A stretch of 44,868 bases of DNA, from contig LXFE01000400.1 of assembly GCA_001929475.1 (NCBI GenBank), positions 1 to 44,868 of the forward strand, written 5' to 3'. A program made the translations under genes and the position numbers. Below the pieces are notes generated by a model, which had not been told where the DNA came from, did not search any database, and saw only the letters and a list, made by a program, of their open reading frames with translations. Numbering within the stretch: position 1 is the first letter of the stretch; every line of letters begins with the position of its first letter. The stretch is from Neolecta irregularis DAH-3 (Eukaryota > Ascomycota > Neolectomycetes > Neolectales > Neolectaceae). Positions 24,002 through 36,739 of the stretch are shown piece by piece.

Positions 24002-25076
24002 CTATTCATACGCATAGATAGCTCCGCCAGCAAGTGCTAAAATTATTCCAATTACATTGGTGAAAGTGGCCTTGAGGTCGAAGATCATAAATGACAGAGC
24101 AACAGTCAATACTTGTTTAATGTTGGCTTGAATATTCAGAAACATCCTAACAAGGGGTATACCAGCAACCGTCAAGGTAAGAGCTCCACACTTTTGGTTC
24201 GCGGTGAAACTGACAACATTTAATCCGAACGCAATTATTCCGTTACCAAGAAGGCTCGCGAACATAGTTCTGGTCATTCCCGTCCTAGCATAGTCGCTAA
24301 AACGGGAAAGTTCGCCGGTAAGACTTGCATATATGAGGGTCTGCATGAAGGCCAAGGGTGACATTCGAAACAAAAGATCAAGGGGGTCAAGTTTCAACCT
24401 TCCAGTCAACAAGCGGTTTGTCATTACTGTCTTGACAGCTGCAAGGAAGGTCCCAAGGAGTGTTAAGAGGAAGCCTGCCTAATAAGTTGAAAGGGCGAGT
24501 GGTATATATACCAAATGTCGTTACGTAGTAATCTCCGTATGTCGCTAAACCTACTCCAGCAACCAACTATTCGATCAGACCTTTGGTCTGACTGACTGGA
24601 ATACAGGGATGACCGAAACATAGGTCATGAAGGAATATGATTTACGAAAGGCCAGAACAAAAATGAGAATGGTGAACAGAGGAGTGATTGCTCGGACAAC
24701 CTGATGGAGAGGGACGGTTACATTGTTCCTAGAGAGTCAGCACCACTGGTATCGGGACTCCGTGCAATGAAATGTTGCTCACAGCGATGTTTATTGTATA
24801 GAGGAACGAAAAAAGGAGTAGAACCAGCTGCTCCTTCCGATACAACTCAACCGGCCTGAATACACCTGTAAGCAAGAAGAGATAGCTGCCGCAAGAGGCA
24901 CAAAGCGCATGGACACCCGTGACGATATAGGGGAACGGGAAATGGTCCATGACCAACTTGTTGTAGATGGTCAGACCAAGATTGAACAGAAAGTAGACGG
25001 CGAGCAGCATGCACCGCTCTGCGGCAGACGAAGATTGGGCATCGTCGTGTCGGTGGATGGTGGGGCGCAGGGGCAT
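24002..25076 (-). CDS. TPT/SLC35-family membrane transporter
   Basis: The start is taken at 25076 (MPLRPTIHRHDD); the longer frame opens only with TTG. Joined exons read YFLFNLGLTIYNKLVM (TM1), PFPYIVTGVHALCASCGSYL, SFLYTINIAVSNISLNNVTV followed by PLHQVVRAITPLFTI, SVIPLVAGVGLATYGDYY, AGFLLTLLGTFLAAVKTVMTN, PLAFMQTLIYA and TLTVAANIKQVLTVALSFMI. The NVSL..VTVPFHQVVRA and LT..GN(I/V)KQVLTI blocks are the hallmark of the triose-phosphate/nucleotide-sugar transporter (TPT, drug/metabolite superfamily) group of Golgi or ER antiporters. About 10 membrane segments, about 300 residues. Substrate cannot be read from the sequence. The intron at 24729-24765 has a GC donor, and using it restores SNISLNNVTVPLHQ. 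Confidence 0.8.
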
Positions 25077-25192
25077 CCAGGTATAGGCTGTATGCAATCA
25101 GGTAAGGCTATCTCCCGGGTGAAGCCGGCTGACCGTTCTGCTGCCTTCGGGTGTGGCCGGCTGGACCGCCTGCTGGTCTTCTTAGCGCCAGA

Positions 25193-26932
25193 ATGAGAGA
25201 CCCAGAACCCGCTCGCAGGCCCGGGTCCAAACACAGCCGCCCGTCTATCGACCTCCGCCTTCTCAGGACATCTCTCTCCTCTAAAAACGCTGCAAAGCCG
25301 GAGAACGCAGTTTTAGTCCAGTCCGTTCGACATATGCATACTGTTTCTTCCAACGATCAAGATAGAGGCAGCAGCCACAGCTACAAGAAGCCTCACACGG
25401 TCATATCCAAGACAGTCGTCTTTGCAAGGCGATGGGCAAAAGTTGTCGGCCCCGGCATCTTGATATCAGTCGCATATCTTGATCCCGGAAATTTTTCCAC
25501 TGCTACCTCAGCAGGTGCGCAATTTCGATTCAAGCTGCTTTTCATTACATTCCTATCCAATTGCTTCGCCCTCTATCTTCAAGCTATATCTTGTCAACTT
25601 GGAACAGTTACCGGATTAGGTTTGTAGAACCTGTCTTGCTTTCGCTAGCTTATGTTTCTTAGATCTTGCAACATGCTGCCGAGTTCATCTCCCACGCTGG
25701 CTCAACTACATCATCTACGCCTTTGCAGAAGTCTGTATTATAGCAACTGACATTGTGAGTACTATACACAATTTTTCCTAACAATTAGGCGGAAGTCATC
25801 GGCTCTGCAATCGCTCTCAACATACTCTTCAACATTCCTCTTACTGCTGGTATAACAATAACTACGCTTGATGTCCTATTAGTCCTTCTGGCATGGCGTC
25901 CGCGAGGTTCTATGCGTGGTCTTCGATTCTTCGAAGCTTTTGTAGCTTGTCTTGTAGCAGCCGTGGTGATATGCTTCATCATTCTCTTGGCCAATGTTTC
26001 AAACATCGATGCCACTGAAGTCATGAAAGGGTTCCTCCCTTCTAAAACCCTCTTTGAAAAAGATGCTTTGTATTGCTCTGTTGGAATTCTTGGTGCTACT
26101 GTTATGCCCCATTCGCTGTTCTTAGGGTCCGGTTTAGTTCAACCACGCCTTCGGGAATACGATTTACAACACAACAACGTCATCGTTTCTGATTTTGAAT
26201 ATAACGATACTATTTATCGTCCTACCCTCGATGCTATTCGAAGCACTTTGGCGTTCTCGATCGCCGAGGTTGCAGTATCTTTATTAACATTCGCATTCTT
26301 CGTAAATTCGGCTATCTTGATAGTCGCAGGGGCAACACTGAGCGATATCCCAGATGCGGCTGACGCCGACTTGTTCGCGATCAACCACCTACTTAGAAGC
26401 CAGTTATCGACCGCTGCTGGTGTGATCTTTGCAGTTGCATTATTGTGCAGTGGATTCAGCGGCGGTATTGTTACTACCATGGTTGGTCAGCAGATTGCAG
26501 AAGGCTTCATCCAATGGAAAATTCGACCTTGGCTGAGAAGACTTCTCACTCGATGTATTGCTCTCATCCCATCTCTAATCGTCGCTATCGTTGTTGGGAG
26601 ATCCGGTTTAAATGTTGTCTTGAATGCAACCCAAGTAAATTTTCTTTGCAATATATATTTACCTCTAGGTTATTTTGAGTATCATTCTCCCAATTGTTGC
26701 AGGCCCGATGCTATACTTCGCTTCATCAAAGAAGGTGATGAATGTCCCAGTTCTTCGAGATGATAGCTCTACTATCAGCCTTTTTACATCAGACAATACT
26801 TCGTGTCATAGGCAAAATGAGGATCATGTAAATATGGCCCATGGATGGATCCTCTCTTCAATCAGTATTTTCGTTTGGGTTTTTATTGCGGGTTTGAATT
26901 TGTACTATGCATTCTTACTTACATATCACTGA
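25193..26932 (+). CDS. NRAMP divalent metal transporter (Smf family)
   Basis: Four exons (25193-25619, 25663-25754, 25789-26634, 26669-26932) give 542 residues. After an about 80-residue hydrophilic N-terminus comes VGPGILISVAYLDPGNFST with the metal-binding DPGN at 97-100 (TM1). GAQFRFKLLF, DIAEVIGSAIALN, GATVMPHSLFLGSG with the MPH motif of TM6, and CSGFSGGIVTTMVGQQI follow. These are the invariant Nramp signatures for proton-coupled Mn2+/Fe2+ uptake. It is expected in the plasma membrane, endosome or vacuole; the sequence does not say which. It diverges from the TPT gene across 116 bp, so they may share a promoter region. Confidence 0.92.
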
Positions 26933-27318
26933 CCGTCTAGATTCATGTTGATACAAATGGCATTGGGAAATAGTTAGGGTTCCAGGATAGTCTACCCTCG
27001 TCAAAAATCATTCTAGAGCTTATTGAGCATCTGCTTGACGCGGTGATGTTTCCTTTCCTTTACTCTTGAATGTTGTATTATGAGTATATTCCGAATTCGC
27101 CTTTTCATCATGTCCACATGATTCTAAGGAAATTTTAATGCCTTAGGAGATCGACCTCATGTCTCAACATTGAGACATTTAAATGTAAGATGAGTTTTAT
27201 ATTACGAGAGCTTTGCGAACTACTAAGATTAGCAGGAACTAGCAAGATTAAGCCAACGTTTCAAAGAAACTTCTGTCTCGTTTCAACTGCTTCTCAGTAC
27301 CTGCCTGATAAGGTAAAT
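26933..27318. other. Convergent intergenic region, nothing seen
   Basis: Between the NRAMP stop and the stop of the Zn2Cys6 gene. No ORF or RNA recognised; presumed 3' UTRs. Confidence 0.5.
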
Positions 27319-29791
27319 TTACACACACCTGTAAGAACTCCAACCCTCGTCTTCGGGAGAAAAGCTAGGGAATCCTGGATTTCCGCGCTGGGAGTGATGA
27401 ACACTAGGAGTATCATTCAAAGTCGAATGTTGGCGGCCAAGAAACCCGAACATTTGGTTCATACCCTGTAGTTCCATTTGCTGTGTCAGGCCAGGAAACA
27501 TAGCCACAGTTGAATAATTAGCTGCATTTATCAGCAAAAGTCCAGCAAGCGGTTTAACCAGTAACATTGGGATCTCCATAACCTGGCGTTGCGTACATCG
27601 GATTAAGTTGCATCGTCTTGGGAGATTTCGAAAAAGATTCGTATTCTGGGTAAGCAGCTCTGATCTTCCGAAGGCTCTCTTTTATTTCGGCAGAAGAGCT
27701 GTCTGAAAGCGCTATTTCCAGAAATTCCGATAGCTTATGAAAATAGGCTAGGGCATCGGAGTCGAACCGGGTCGCATGGATCAAAACGAAGACTGCAGCT
27801 ACACATGCATAAATAGTGAAATTGATTCCGCGGAGCATATATTTGAAGTGTTTTAGACCATACTGTTGATACACTGCTGTTACATATTGCGTAATTGCTT
27901 TCGCGGCGTAGATTGCTTTCGAAATATGCTTTGATGCTTCAGTAGTAGTTGACTTTTCAGGAGGCGAATGTAGCAGCCACGGACGATACATCAAGAGAGA
28001 AGTCATCCAAAATGCTATCTGTAGATTCACCGAAAAATGATGTTTTGGAAGAGGAAATGGTTCAGCAATAGATCCTGGGAGTTGTATTCGAAGTTGCGGA
28101 GGAAGTTTTTCCTGCCATGATTCGAGAATTTGCGAGAGCGTTTTATAGCGAGGGTCACTCGGCCAGAAACCACTGCCCCACTGTGTGACTATTTCAGTAG
28201 CTCTTCGGAGGAGTCTAATAAGCATATTCAGGTATGTAAAATTGTTCAGCAGTTCCAATTCGGTTTCGTCGTCACCGGCATCAGCCGTGTAATTTGTATC
28301 GTCCAAATTAGCTCTTGACATCTGCGATTCTCGCCCTATCATATTCAATACTTTGCCGCACGCATAGCCTGATACCCTGAGCAGTTGACATGAGTTGATC
28401 GATGTGACTAACTACCTGCCAGACGCGCTTCTCGGCAGGACTTGATCTATTTCTCGTCGTGGATTTGTTGAGCCCACAGTCGATACCCATGCGAATCGCG
28501 GCGCTCAGCATCATCCAGCCACGGTAGTAATAGCCATCTGGTTGTTGAGAATGAGAAAGAAGACATCATACCTCCAGGCATTGTCTCTTTGCACTTGATC
28601 AATATCAAAATACCTTGGACTGTAGTAAAACGTGCGCAGTCTAAGAAATCGTCCAGGTGATCTATCGGTCAGACAACTGTCCTAGATTGGGTCAACCCAA
28701 AGCACGCCGATACCACATCACTCCTGCAGTATTTGTGTCTTCTGGTGAATCTTGTATGGCAGGACCTTCACAGAGCCGGCACGCAGTTCCAAACATACAT
28801 TCAAGAAGGAAAAGGGACATGTTTTCTCTCTCATATCTCCACTGATGATAAAATAGGGATTTGTTGATAACTGGCATATATGGGTGTATATCCGCGAAGT
28901 AAATGTCTAGCAAAGCATTGGCCAAAGGCTCTGGTGGAAGGAGGTCCTTCCGAACTTGAATGGGGTAAGATTCCATGATAGGTGAGTCTTTATGGACTGT
29001 AAGTCCGGAATCATGGGACAGAGACGAATTCGAGCTGATAGACCCCCAACTGAAACCTTTTGCGTGTTCTTTCTGAACAATATATGTAGCTGTTTTCGTT
29101 ATTACGAGAGTTTAACGTTATTATACCTTTCCCTGTTGGGTCGATTGTTAGCGCTTCGAGGGATGCAGACATAGCTTCGATTTCGGAAAACTGATGCAAA
29201 TGAGGAGGCGATGATAACGAAGTATGATCGTTCTGAGAGAGGAAATCTGCAGGAGCTGAATGTGACATCATGTTTGCTTGGCTTGGAATAGGCTCCGGAG
29301 TCCAGAGGACTTCGGGAGCTCCGTAGGTGCTATAACCAGATGGAATAGAGTTGGTTGACGGTGTCGACATCACGCGTTGGGCGCGGAGAGGCACTTCATT
29401 TTGGGATGCATCGCCAGAAGCGCTGCAGTCTCCGTTAATTGAAACGCTCTCCGAACAATATAACTCATGCGATGGGGAGATAGAATGGTTTTGCTGGAAT
29501 ATTGTAGATGGATTTCGAGACATTGAAGATGAGTGCATCGGCGGGGCGATACATTCAATCCTCAGACGCTTGCAGTTGGAACACCCGGTTCCATCAGAAT
29601 GTATTAGGTCGCACCGTACCTACAGATGTATTAGCGATGTAGGTAAAGAATCCAACTTTGCGCCTTCGACAGCTTTCACAGGCTCGCGCGATTTTTAAAC
29701 GCTTTGAACGATTCTGTTCATCGACAAAAACGTAGTCTGCGAGAGAGTGACCTTCAGCGGATGTTTGCAGCACCGGAAGTGACTTACTCAT
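27319..29791 (-). CDS. Zn2Cys6 transcription factor with fungal-specific TF domain
   Basis: The chosen start is Met at 29791 (MSKSLPVLQTSAEG); in-frame upstream Mets exist. A 37 nt intron splits the zinc cluster, and joining it gives ACESCRRRKVRCD..CSNCKRLRIEC with cysteines at 38, 41, 48, 58, 61 and 68 (spacing C2C6C9C2C6C). A long Ser/Pro-rich region follows, then the Fungal_trans regulatory domain: LANALLDIYFADIHPYMPVI, YRRALG, AAIRMGIDCGLNKS, RVWQVVSHIDQL and RLCVRQSIEYD. A hydrophilic C-terminus with MYATPGYGDPNVT and GWSSYRCV is reached through another 37 nt intron. About 740 residues. The pattern resembles the cutinase/fatty-acid-responsive (Ctf1/Far) and xylanolytic branches, but I would not assign a target. 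Confidence 0.82.
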
Positions 29792-30535
29792 TTTGTTGGG
29801 AACTCCGAAGGCAATTATCATTTCGGCGCTCAAGAACTTAAGTAGTACGCCGGGGCACGATCCCCCGACGCAGGTGGTTAGGATGAACAGAGGGGTAGAA
29901 TATAGCACGGAGCTGATTCCGAAATAGCGGCGCGAATTAGCATCTCTAACATGGCCAATGCACTCTGTCGATCTCCGATATCAGGCTATCTCGATTAATA
30001 CATGGAGAGAATTCGAGAAACTTAGCATTAAGATATTTCTTGGATTCTCACATCGGTAGGGATGTAGGAATCCCAGTAGTCAATGACTCAGTGGCCTCGG
30101 GTATAATTTCTTGAAAGCTCAAGCGTTTCCCAGTGTGAATTACAAGTCATTACGGTCCTTGAGACTAGAGTGGAATTTGCATTTCCGTAAACAAGTAGCT
30201 GCCACTTGGCGCAAATAGTGGATAAACTCCCTGGTGTCACGAGGTTGAGAAGTGTTATTGCGATGTCCATTTGACAAAGTAGAATTAAGCACCACAAATA
30301 GGCACAAGTACATGACCTGTCCGGTCGTATCACGCTATCTTGGCGCCACCAGTCATTCCCTTGGGTTACGATCGGGAGATAATCAAGAGACAAAAGTTCA
30401 AATTCAGCCTTGCACAGCCTATTTGTGAGTTGAAACGAGATAGCTGTGAGGAGGCGTCGGTGATATCCGTTTGGATTCGCAACTCGCCACTTCCAATACC
30501 AACACACTTCAACCATACTTCATATCATCTTCATA
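29792..30535. other. Divergent intergenic region, about 740 bp
   Basis: Promoters of the Zn2Cys6 gene (-) and CIA2 (+). A 142-codon minus-strand ORF (30088-30516) has no recognisable motif and an unusual Trp/Cys-rich make-up; I treat it as chance. Confidence 0.5.
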
Positions 30536-31094
30536 ATGCAAACCACAGAACCCCAAAACTCGAATCCCAATGTTCTGCCCCCCTCTGCTATTCTTGCTCG
30601 AAGCATTACAAAAGACTGGGATGTGATCGCCACCGAAATCGATCAAGATGAACGAGATCCGATAGACGCACAAGAAATATATGGTATGGGAAACTTGCCA
30701 TAAAGCTACAGCTCTCTCTGACACTACTGATCCAGACTTACTTAAGGATATTTCAGACCCCGAACATCCTCTAACATTGTCTCAACTTGCGGTTGTCCAG
30801 TTAACTCAAATTTATGTAACTGATCACCCCGCAGCACCTTCGAAAGTCGTCGTTGAAATTACGCCAACAATACCCCATTGTAGTCTAGCAACCCTGATTG
30901 GCTTGTGTATCAAAGTTCGGTTGGAGCGAGCATTACCTCCGCGTTTCCGTATTGACGTTAAAGTCCGAAAGGGAACACATCAAAGCGAGAACCAAGTGAA
31001 CAAGCAGCTAGGCGATAAGGAACGAGTTGCCGCTGCATGTGAGAATGATAAATTATTGGAAGTTATTTCTGGAATGATGTCTACGTGTGCTTAG
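30536..31094 (+). CDS. CIA2: Cytosolic iron-sulfur assembly factor Cia2/MIP18
   Basis: Two exons (30536-30683, 30736-31094; 52 nt intron) give 168 residues. The start [18 protein letters not shown] leads to a disordered acidic N-terminus. Then come the DUF59/MIP18 core [20 protein letters not shown], the conserved [20 protein letters not shown] with the functional cysteine in [20 protein letters not shown], and [17 protein letters not shown]. In the CIA targeting complex with Cia1 and Met18/MMS19 it delivers Fe-S clusters to nuclear and cytosolic proteins such as DNA polymerases and helicases. Length and motifs match eukaryotic FAM96B/Cia2. Its stop lies 119 bp from the SNU114 stop. Confidence 0.93.
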
Positions 31095-31213
31095 GAAGAT
31101 CGCAGCAAGTGTAAAGCGTTTGATTACTTTTTTCAAGTTAAGAAAATACGTAGTTAACACTGTATTGGCGGCTATTCCTAAATCTAGCTTATTTTACCTT
31201 CTTATACACAGAC

Positions 31214-34200
31214 TTAGATCAAAGAGGATCCATTGAGAACGTCTGTCTGAGAGATACTTGCTATCATGTCTTCGTCACTGGAACATGTTAGTGCTCTCGG
31301 ATCGCAGTAGGATGCTTACAAATACTTAGATGGTGTGATTTCATCATTTAACCCCTTTCTCCGACGTGTTTTGATCATGAAATCTCGAGCAAGCTGTTGC
31401 GCCGAAGCAGGCTCAAGCGCCCTAATAATAAGACTCTTGTCAAGTGGGTCACCAGGAACAATCTAAGGGTAAGACATCGATACAAGTGTATGTGAACGGA
31501 CCTGCCAATGGGCAAAAACTTGTTGGCAAAATGCTTGACCCTGCGTATGTGTCCGCAAGTCTGTCTCAAATCCGGCTGAATCAATAACAGGTATATAGGC
31601 TTTGACGATATATAAAGGAGAACCGGCATTGGGTTTGTCTTGGATCACATGCCCACGACGACGGGCTAGAACGTTGTATACAGCCGAAACGCAGTCAGCC
31701 GGTGCTTGAACTTCGACAGCGTAAACAGGTTCCATAAGTCGTGGTGTAGCCTGTGATTAGATTCCTGACAAATAGGGAGCGACAAACTGTTAGGAATGAA
31801 GAATAACAAACTCGTCTAGCAGTGGGAATTATTTGGCCTCCACCCCTATATATAGGTTCTGAAGCAAGTGCAGCATCCATGATCTTGAATTTGACATTTC
31901 TAATAGCTAAAAATATAAATTTGTTAGTCGTTCGAGTCTGACATACGCTCATCGCATAAAGGACCTTCTCGAGTCCCCCACTGAAATCCTTGTCTGATTG
32001 AGTCACGTACAGAATTTAGAAGTTTTTTGTCAACTTCGCTGGGTAGGGTATCATTCTGAAGAATATTTGGTCCCTGATCATCAGGTCCAAAAGCCCAAAT
32101 AGAACGAGAGGCAAGTAAATCCCATTGATGATTCTCTTCAAAGTATCTGCCGATCTGTTTTATCGGCCATTTTATGTTAACTATTCCGCTTTCGATATCT
32201 TCAGCGATACCTTTGTCCAAAGGTTCGGCGATCATTGTAATTTTATTCCTGCTTATTAGTAAAGAGGAAATGCAGACGTTTACTTCTTGTTTGGTGTCTG
32301 AGCATAGCATTTGATAGCAGATGTCTCGACAACAGTCTCACAGAATCTTGTCACTGGATCTGATACTTTGATTTCAATTTCGGAATATAATTTTCTAAGA
32401 TCGTGAAGCACGGCATCGAGATAGAGTTCCCCAGTACCAAGGATAATGTGTTCGCCGGATTCTTCGACCTTTGTTACAACAAGTGGGAAGCTTTTATTGA
32501 TCTTCCGAAGTCCGTCGAGCATCTTGGGAAGTTCTGATGGGTTGACAGGTTCCACGGCAACTTTGAGAACTGAGTGCGTAAAATGGCTGATGGGCTTAAA
32601 AATATAAACTTCGTCGTCAAAGTCTGCTCCGATTACTGTAGCCGTCTTTACAATCGAGTTATCGATTCCTCCTAACAAGACCCAATTCCCAGCGGGAATT
32701 GCCTCTGTAATCACGCGATACTGCGACTCGTATACCCAAATATCCGATATTGTAACGACCGTCATATCCTCTTCGTCATCGAGTGTATACCCTTCTCCGA
32801 GAACCTTGACTTTCTGGCCGTGTTTGACTGTACCGCTAAATACCCTGCCAAAGGAGTGAAATGTGCTCGCGTCTATACTGCTGTATAATTTCGTGATTTG
32901 AATAACGAGAGGGCCATCTGGGTCGCATTTTAGAAGCGATTCTCTGAGAGTTGAATTAAGAGGACCGGTATACATGTTGTCAATCTGAAAGAGTTAAATA
33001 GTCTCCAGAGCTTGTATGTACCATATTTTTCGCATTTTCTACGGGAGAAGGAATGTGTTGCAATACCATATCCACGAAACCTGTGACAGTTCCAAAGAAT
33101 TGTTCGCAGATGGAACGCAAAAGAGGTCGAGCGTTTTGCTTGTATACCTTGGGTTCAAGCCAAATGCCGAGACTCCTTAACGTCTTTTTTAAAGTAGCAG
33201 CATCCTCCCCAATAGTCTTGCCCATCAGTCTCTCGAAAAAAATAAATGAACCTGAGAATAAAGTTTATAAAGTGGCTCCAAAATAAAATGCACAAATGTT
33301 CGTTTCGAAACAGGTTCTAATGGCTTTCGAGAGAATTTTCTGCATTCTGGATTAAAGTATATATCACCCCACATTCGAGATGCGAAATCTTCAATGGCAA
33401 TGCCCTCTATATGGTCATGACAAATACTAGACGAATAACAAACCGTAAGTTTGGGCATACATCGTAGCGAAAGATTTCAATGAAAAACACCATCCCATAG
33501 ACGCAGACGCGAAACAGACGTTCCCCCGTTCAGGCGATAATCTAATGTCTCTGTCAGGAGCAGCATTACTGATCATCGTGTTAACTTCTTCAATCGCATG
33601 TTTGATCTTGAAGTACGCATCTGTCGGTGGCAATTTGAGTTCGAGAATCAGACGGTCGATCTTATTAATTACCAGAACGATAGGCACGTTCTCTGTCATA
33701 AGGTGTCGAATGACCTTTTCGGTATTTATCATGGCCTTGTCGATTAGGTGATAAGCTTGGACGATAGAGTACCCCTTCTACGGCATCTACAATAATGACA
33801 GCGCCATCACAAAGCCTTGTAGCGCAAGCAACTTCGTCAACAAAGTTGACGTGGCCGGGTGTATCGAATATGTTAAAAAGACTACTTTTTCCCTTGCCGT
33901 TCTGTATCACCAGACTCATGGGCATGGATTTCATTGACACACCCCTTTCCCGTTCCAGATTTTGAGTATCGGTATACCGTAAAGGCTTGTTAACCTTGAC
34001 TTTAAGGTCGTGTGTTTCCTGGACAAGCATGTCCATGAACGTGGTTTTTCCGTGGTGTAGATTTCCGACAAGCGCTATATTGCGAATCGATTCCGGCAGC
34101 GACATGAGATACATCATAAATCTAGCAGTCATGAGTGCTGAGACATCAAGGGATCAATATTTACTCCCGAGAAAAATGAACAGGCGGTAAATCTTTTTCT

Positions 34201-34639
34201 TCAATAGCGAATTTCTTTATGCGGATGGGCTTGATAACTGGTTCACTGAGAGGCTGTGTATCCTCTTCTTGTACAAGAGCTTCGACATCTGCTCCAAATA
34301 CCTATCATAAATATACGACCGAGAAATCAATTGTACTTGAGCTGCTGTAGGATAGTATTGTTTGTCTTCGTGAAGAACAACCGCATTCGAAGGTTGATCT
34401 ATGAACAATAAGAACAAAATTTCCAGGAGAGTAATCAAACCATCTACTTCCATCAAATGCATATTGCTTTGTTTATCCTCGGGTTCCTCCTCTAGATATA
34501 CATCCGTTTTTGATTGCTGCAAAGTTAGAGCCTTTTCGTCATCTGAATCTTCAGCTCCGCCAATATAATTCCCAAATCTATGGGGATTAATAAGAAACGC
34601 AATTCATAACAAATACTCGTCATAGAGCGAGTCATCCAT
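31214..34639 (-). CDS. SNU114: U5 snRNP GTPase Snu114/EFTUD2 (Cwf10)
   Basis: Starts at 34639; a short first exon joins to give [20 protein letters not shown], the family N-terminus. EF2-like G motifs: G1 [10 protein letters not shown]2 region [17 protein letters not shown]3 DTPGH, G4 INKIDR. Later parts read [21 protein letters not shown] (domain II), [38 protein letters not shown] (domain III), [16 protein letters not shown], and the close [20 protein letters not shown] then [13 protein letters not shown]. About 1,000 residues. It controls spliceosome activation and disassembly through Brr2. I end the protein at 31214: an intron with a strong CACTAAC branch site joins to [20 protein letters not shown], which aligns with the human tail. 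Without it, translation stops at 31316. Confidence 0.92.
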
Positions 34640-34671
34640 CGAAATAGGAGATAAGAGGAAAGACCGAATAA

Positions 34672-36107
<1,436 letters not shown>

Positions 36108-36739
36108 TATATTCGTTAGATTCTGAATTGGTGCTTTAAAGTAAAACTGCATTCTGATGAGCAAGGAGATTTTGGGCTCTTGATCCTACTAAACATGATA
36201 GATTCTTAGCAAAGCGTGCCCTCGTGTTAGCATTTGAACAGTTCCATGATAATCGGCCCTAGTTGCTTCAATGATTTCCTGGACTTGATGCAGATAACAC
36301 CCAACCATATCCTCCTGTCAGCCAGTTTTCGCAATATATGAAGTGGATGTTAGATCTTCGTCTGGGTCCTCTCGAGTTCTTTCCATCCATCGGCTAGTCA
36401 GTGATTTAGTGCACTATGCCGTTCTACTCTTTTCAATAATGGCGTCACGAGAAACCATACGGTTAGGAATCGAAGTACAATGAATATATTCGAATCTTCC
36501 AACTTTTAATAAGTCTTCAAAGGGCCTGAAAACCTGCAATTTAGGGGACTTGATGAAGTTCTCTTTCTGGAGGTGCACGATACGAAAGCATCCTGACTGA
36601 TCTTCAAGACGATTGAAAAGTAGGTCCAACCACCGTTGAAGGCCTTTCTGGTACATCCATCTTCTTTCTATTTATTTAAAATTCCTGACTGACATATCTT
36701 TGTAATGTTTCGAGCTTGATCTGTAACGAGTCCAGGGAA
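36108..36739. other. Region between thiolase copy 1 and the PPE1 relic
   Basis: No gene is well supported. A minus-strand ORF at 36414-36656 (80 codons) has protein-like composition and is listed separately at low confidence. Any N-terminal part of the PPE1 relic in this stretch is too decayed to see. Confidence 0.4.
36414..36656 (-). CDS. Unidentified ORF or gene fragment
   Basis: Eighty codons reading MYQKGLQRWLDLLFNRLEDQ..KLQVFRPFEDLLKVGRFEYIHC and ending in KSRTA. The composition looks like real protein (amphipathic, few rare residues), and a further in-frame stretch QHAKSGILSLDSLQIKLETL could be attached through a 30 nt intron at 36664-36693, which is shorter than others here. I do not recognise a family. 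It overlaps the left end of the PPE1 relic on the opposite strand. It could be a fragment of a decayed gene or chance. Confidence 0.2.
   Translation of the reverse strand: MYQKGLQRWLDLLFNRLEDQSGCFRIVHLQKENFIKSPKLQVFRPFEDLLKVGRFEYIHCTSIPNRMVSRDAIIEKSRTA

Noticed and set aside
25077-25234. Upstream extensions of the TPT transporter (TTG at 25097 or the ORF from 25234)
   Set aside because: Non-ATG start, or a frame without transporter sequence; the first proper ATG is at 25076.
30088-30516. 142-codon minus-strand ORF between the Zn2Cys6 gene and CIA2
   Set aside because: Rich in Trp and Cys, no motif, and lies in the divergent promoter region; looks like chance reading of non-coding sequence.
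31316-31376. SNU114 ending at the in-frame stop 31316-31318
   Set aside because: An intron with a CACTAAC branch site leads to a tail that aligns with the family C-terminus, so the longer model is preferred.
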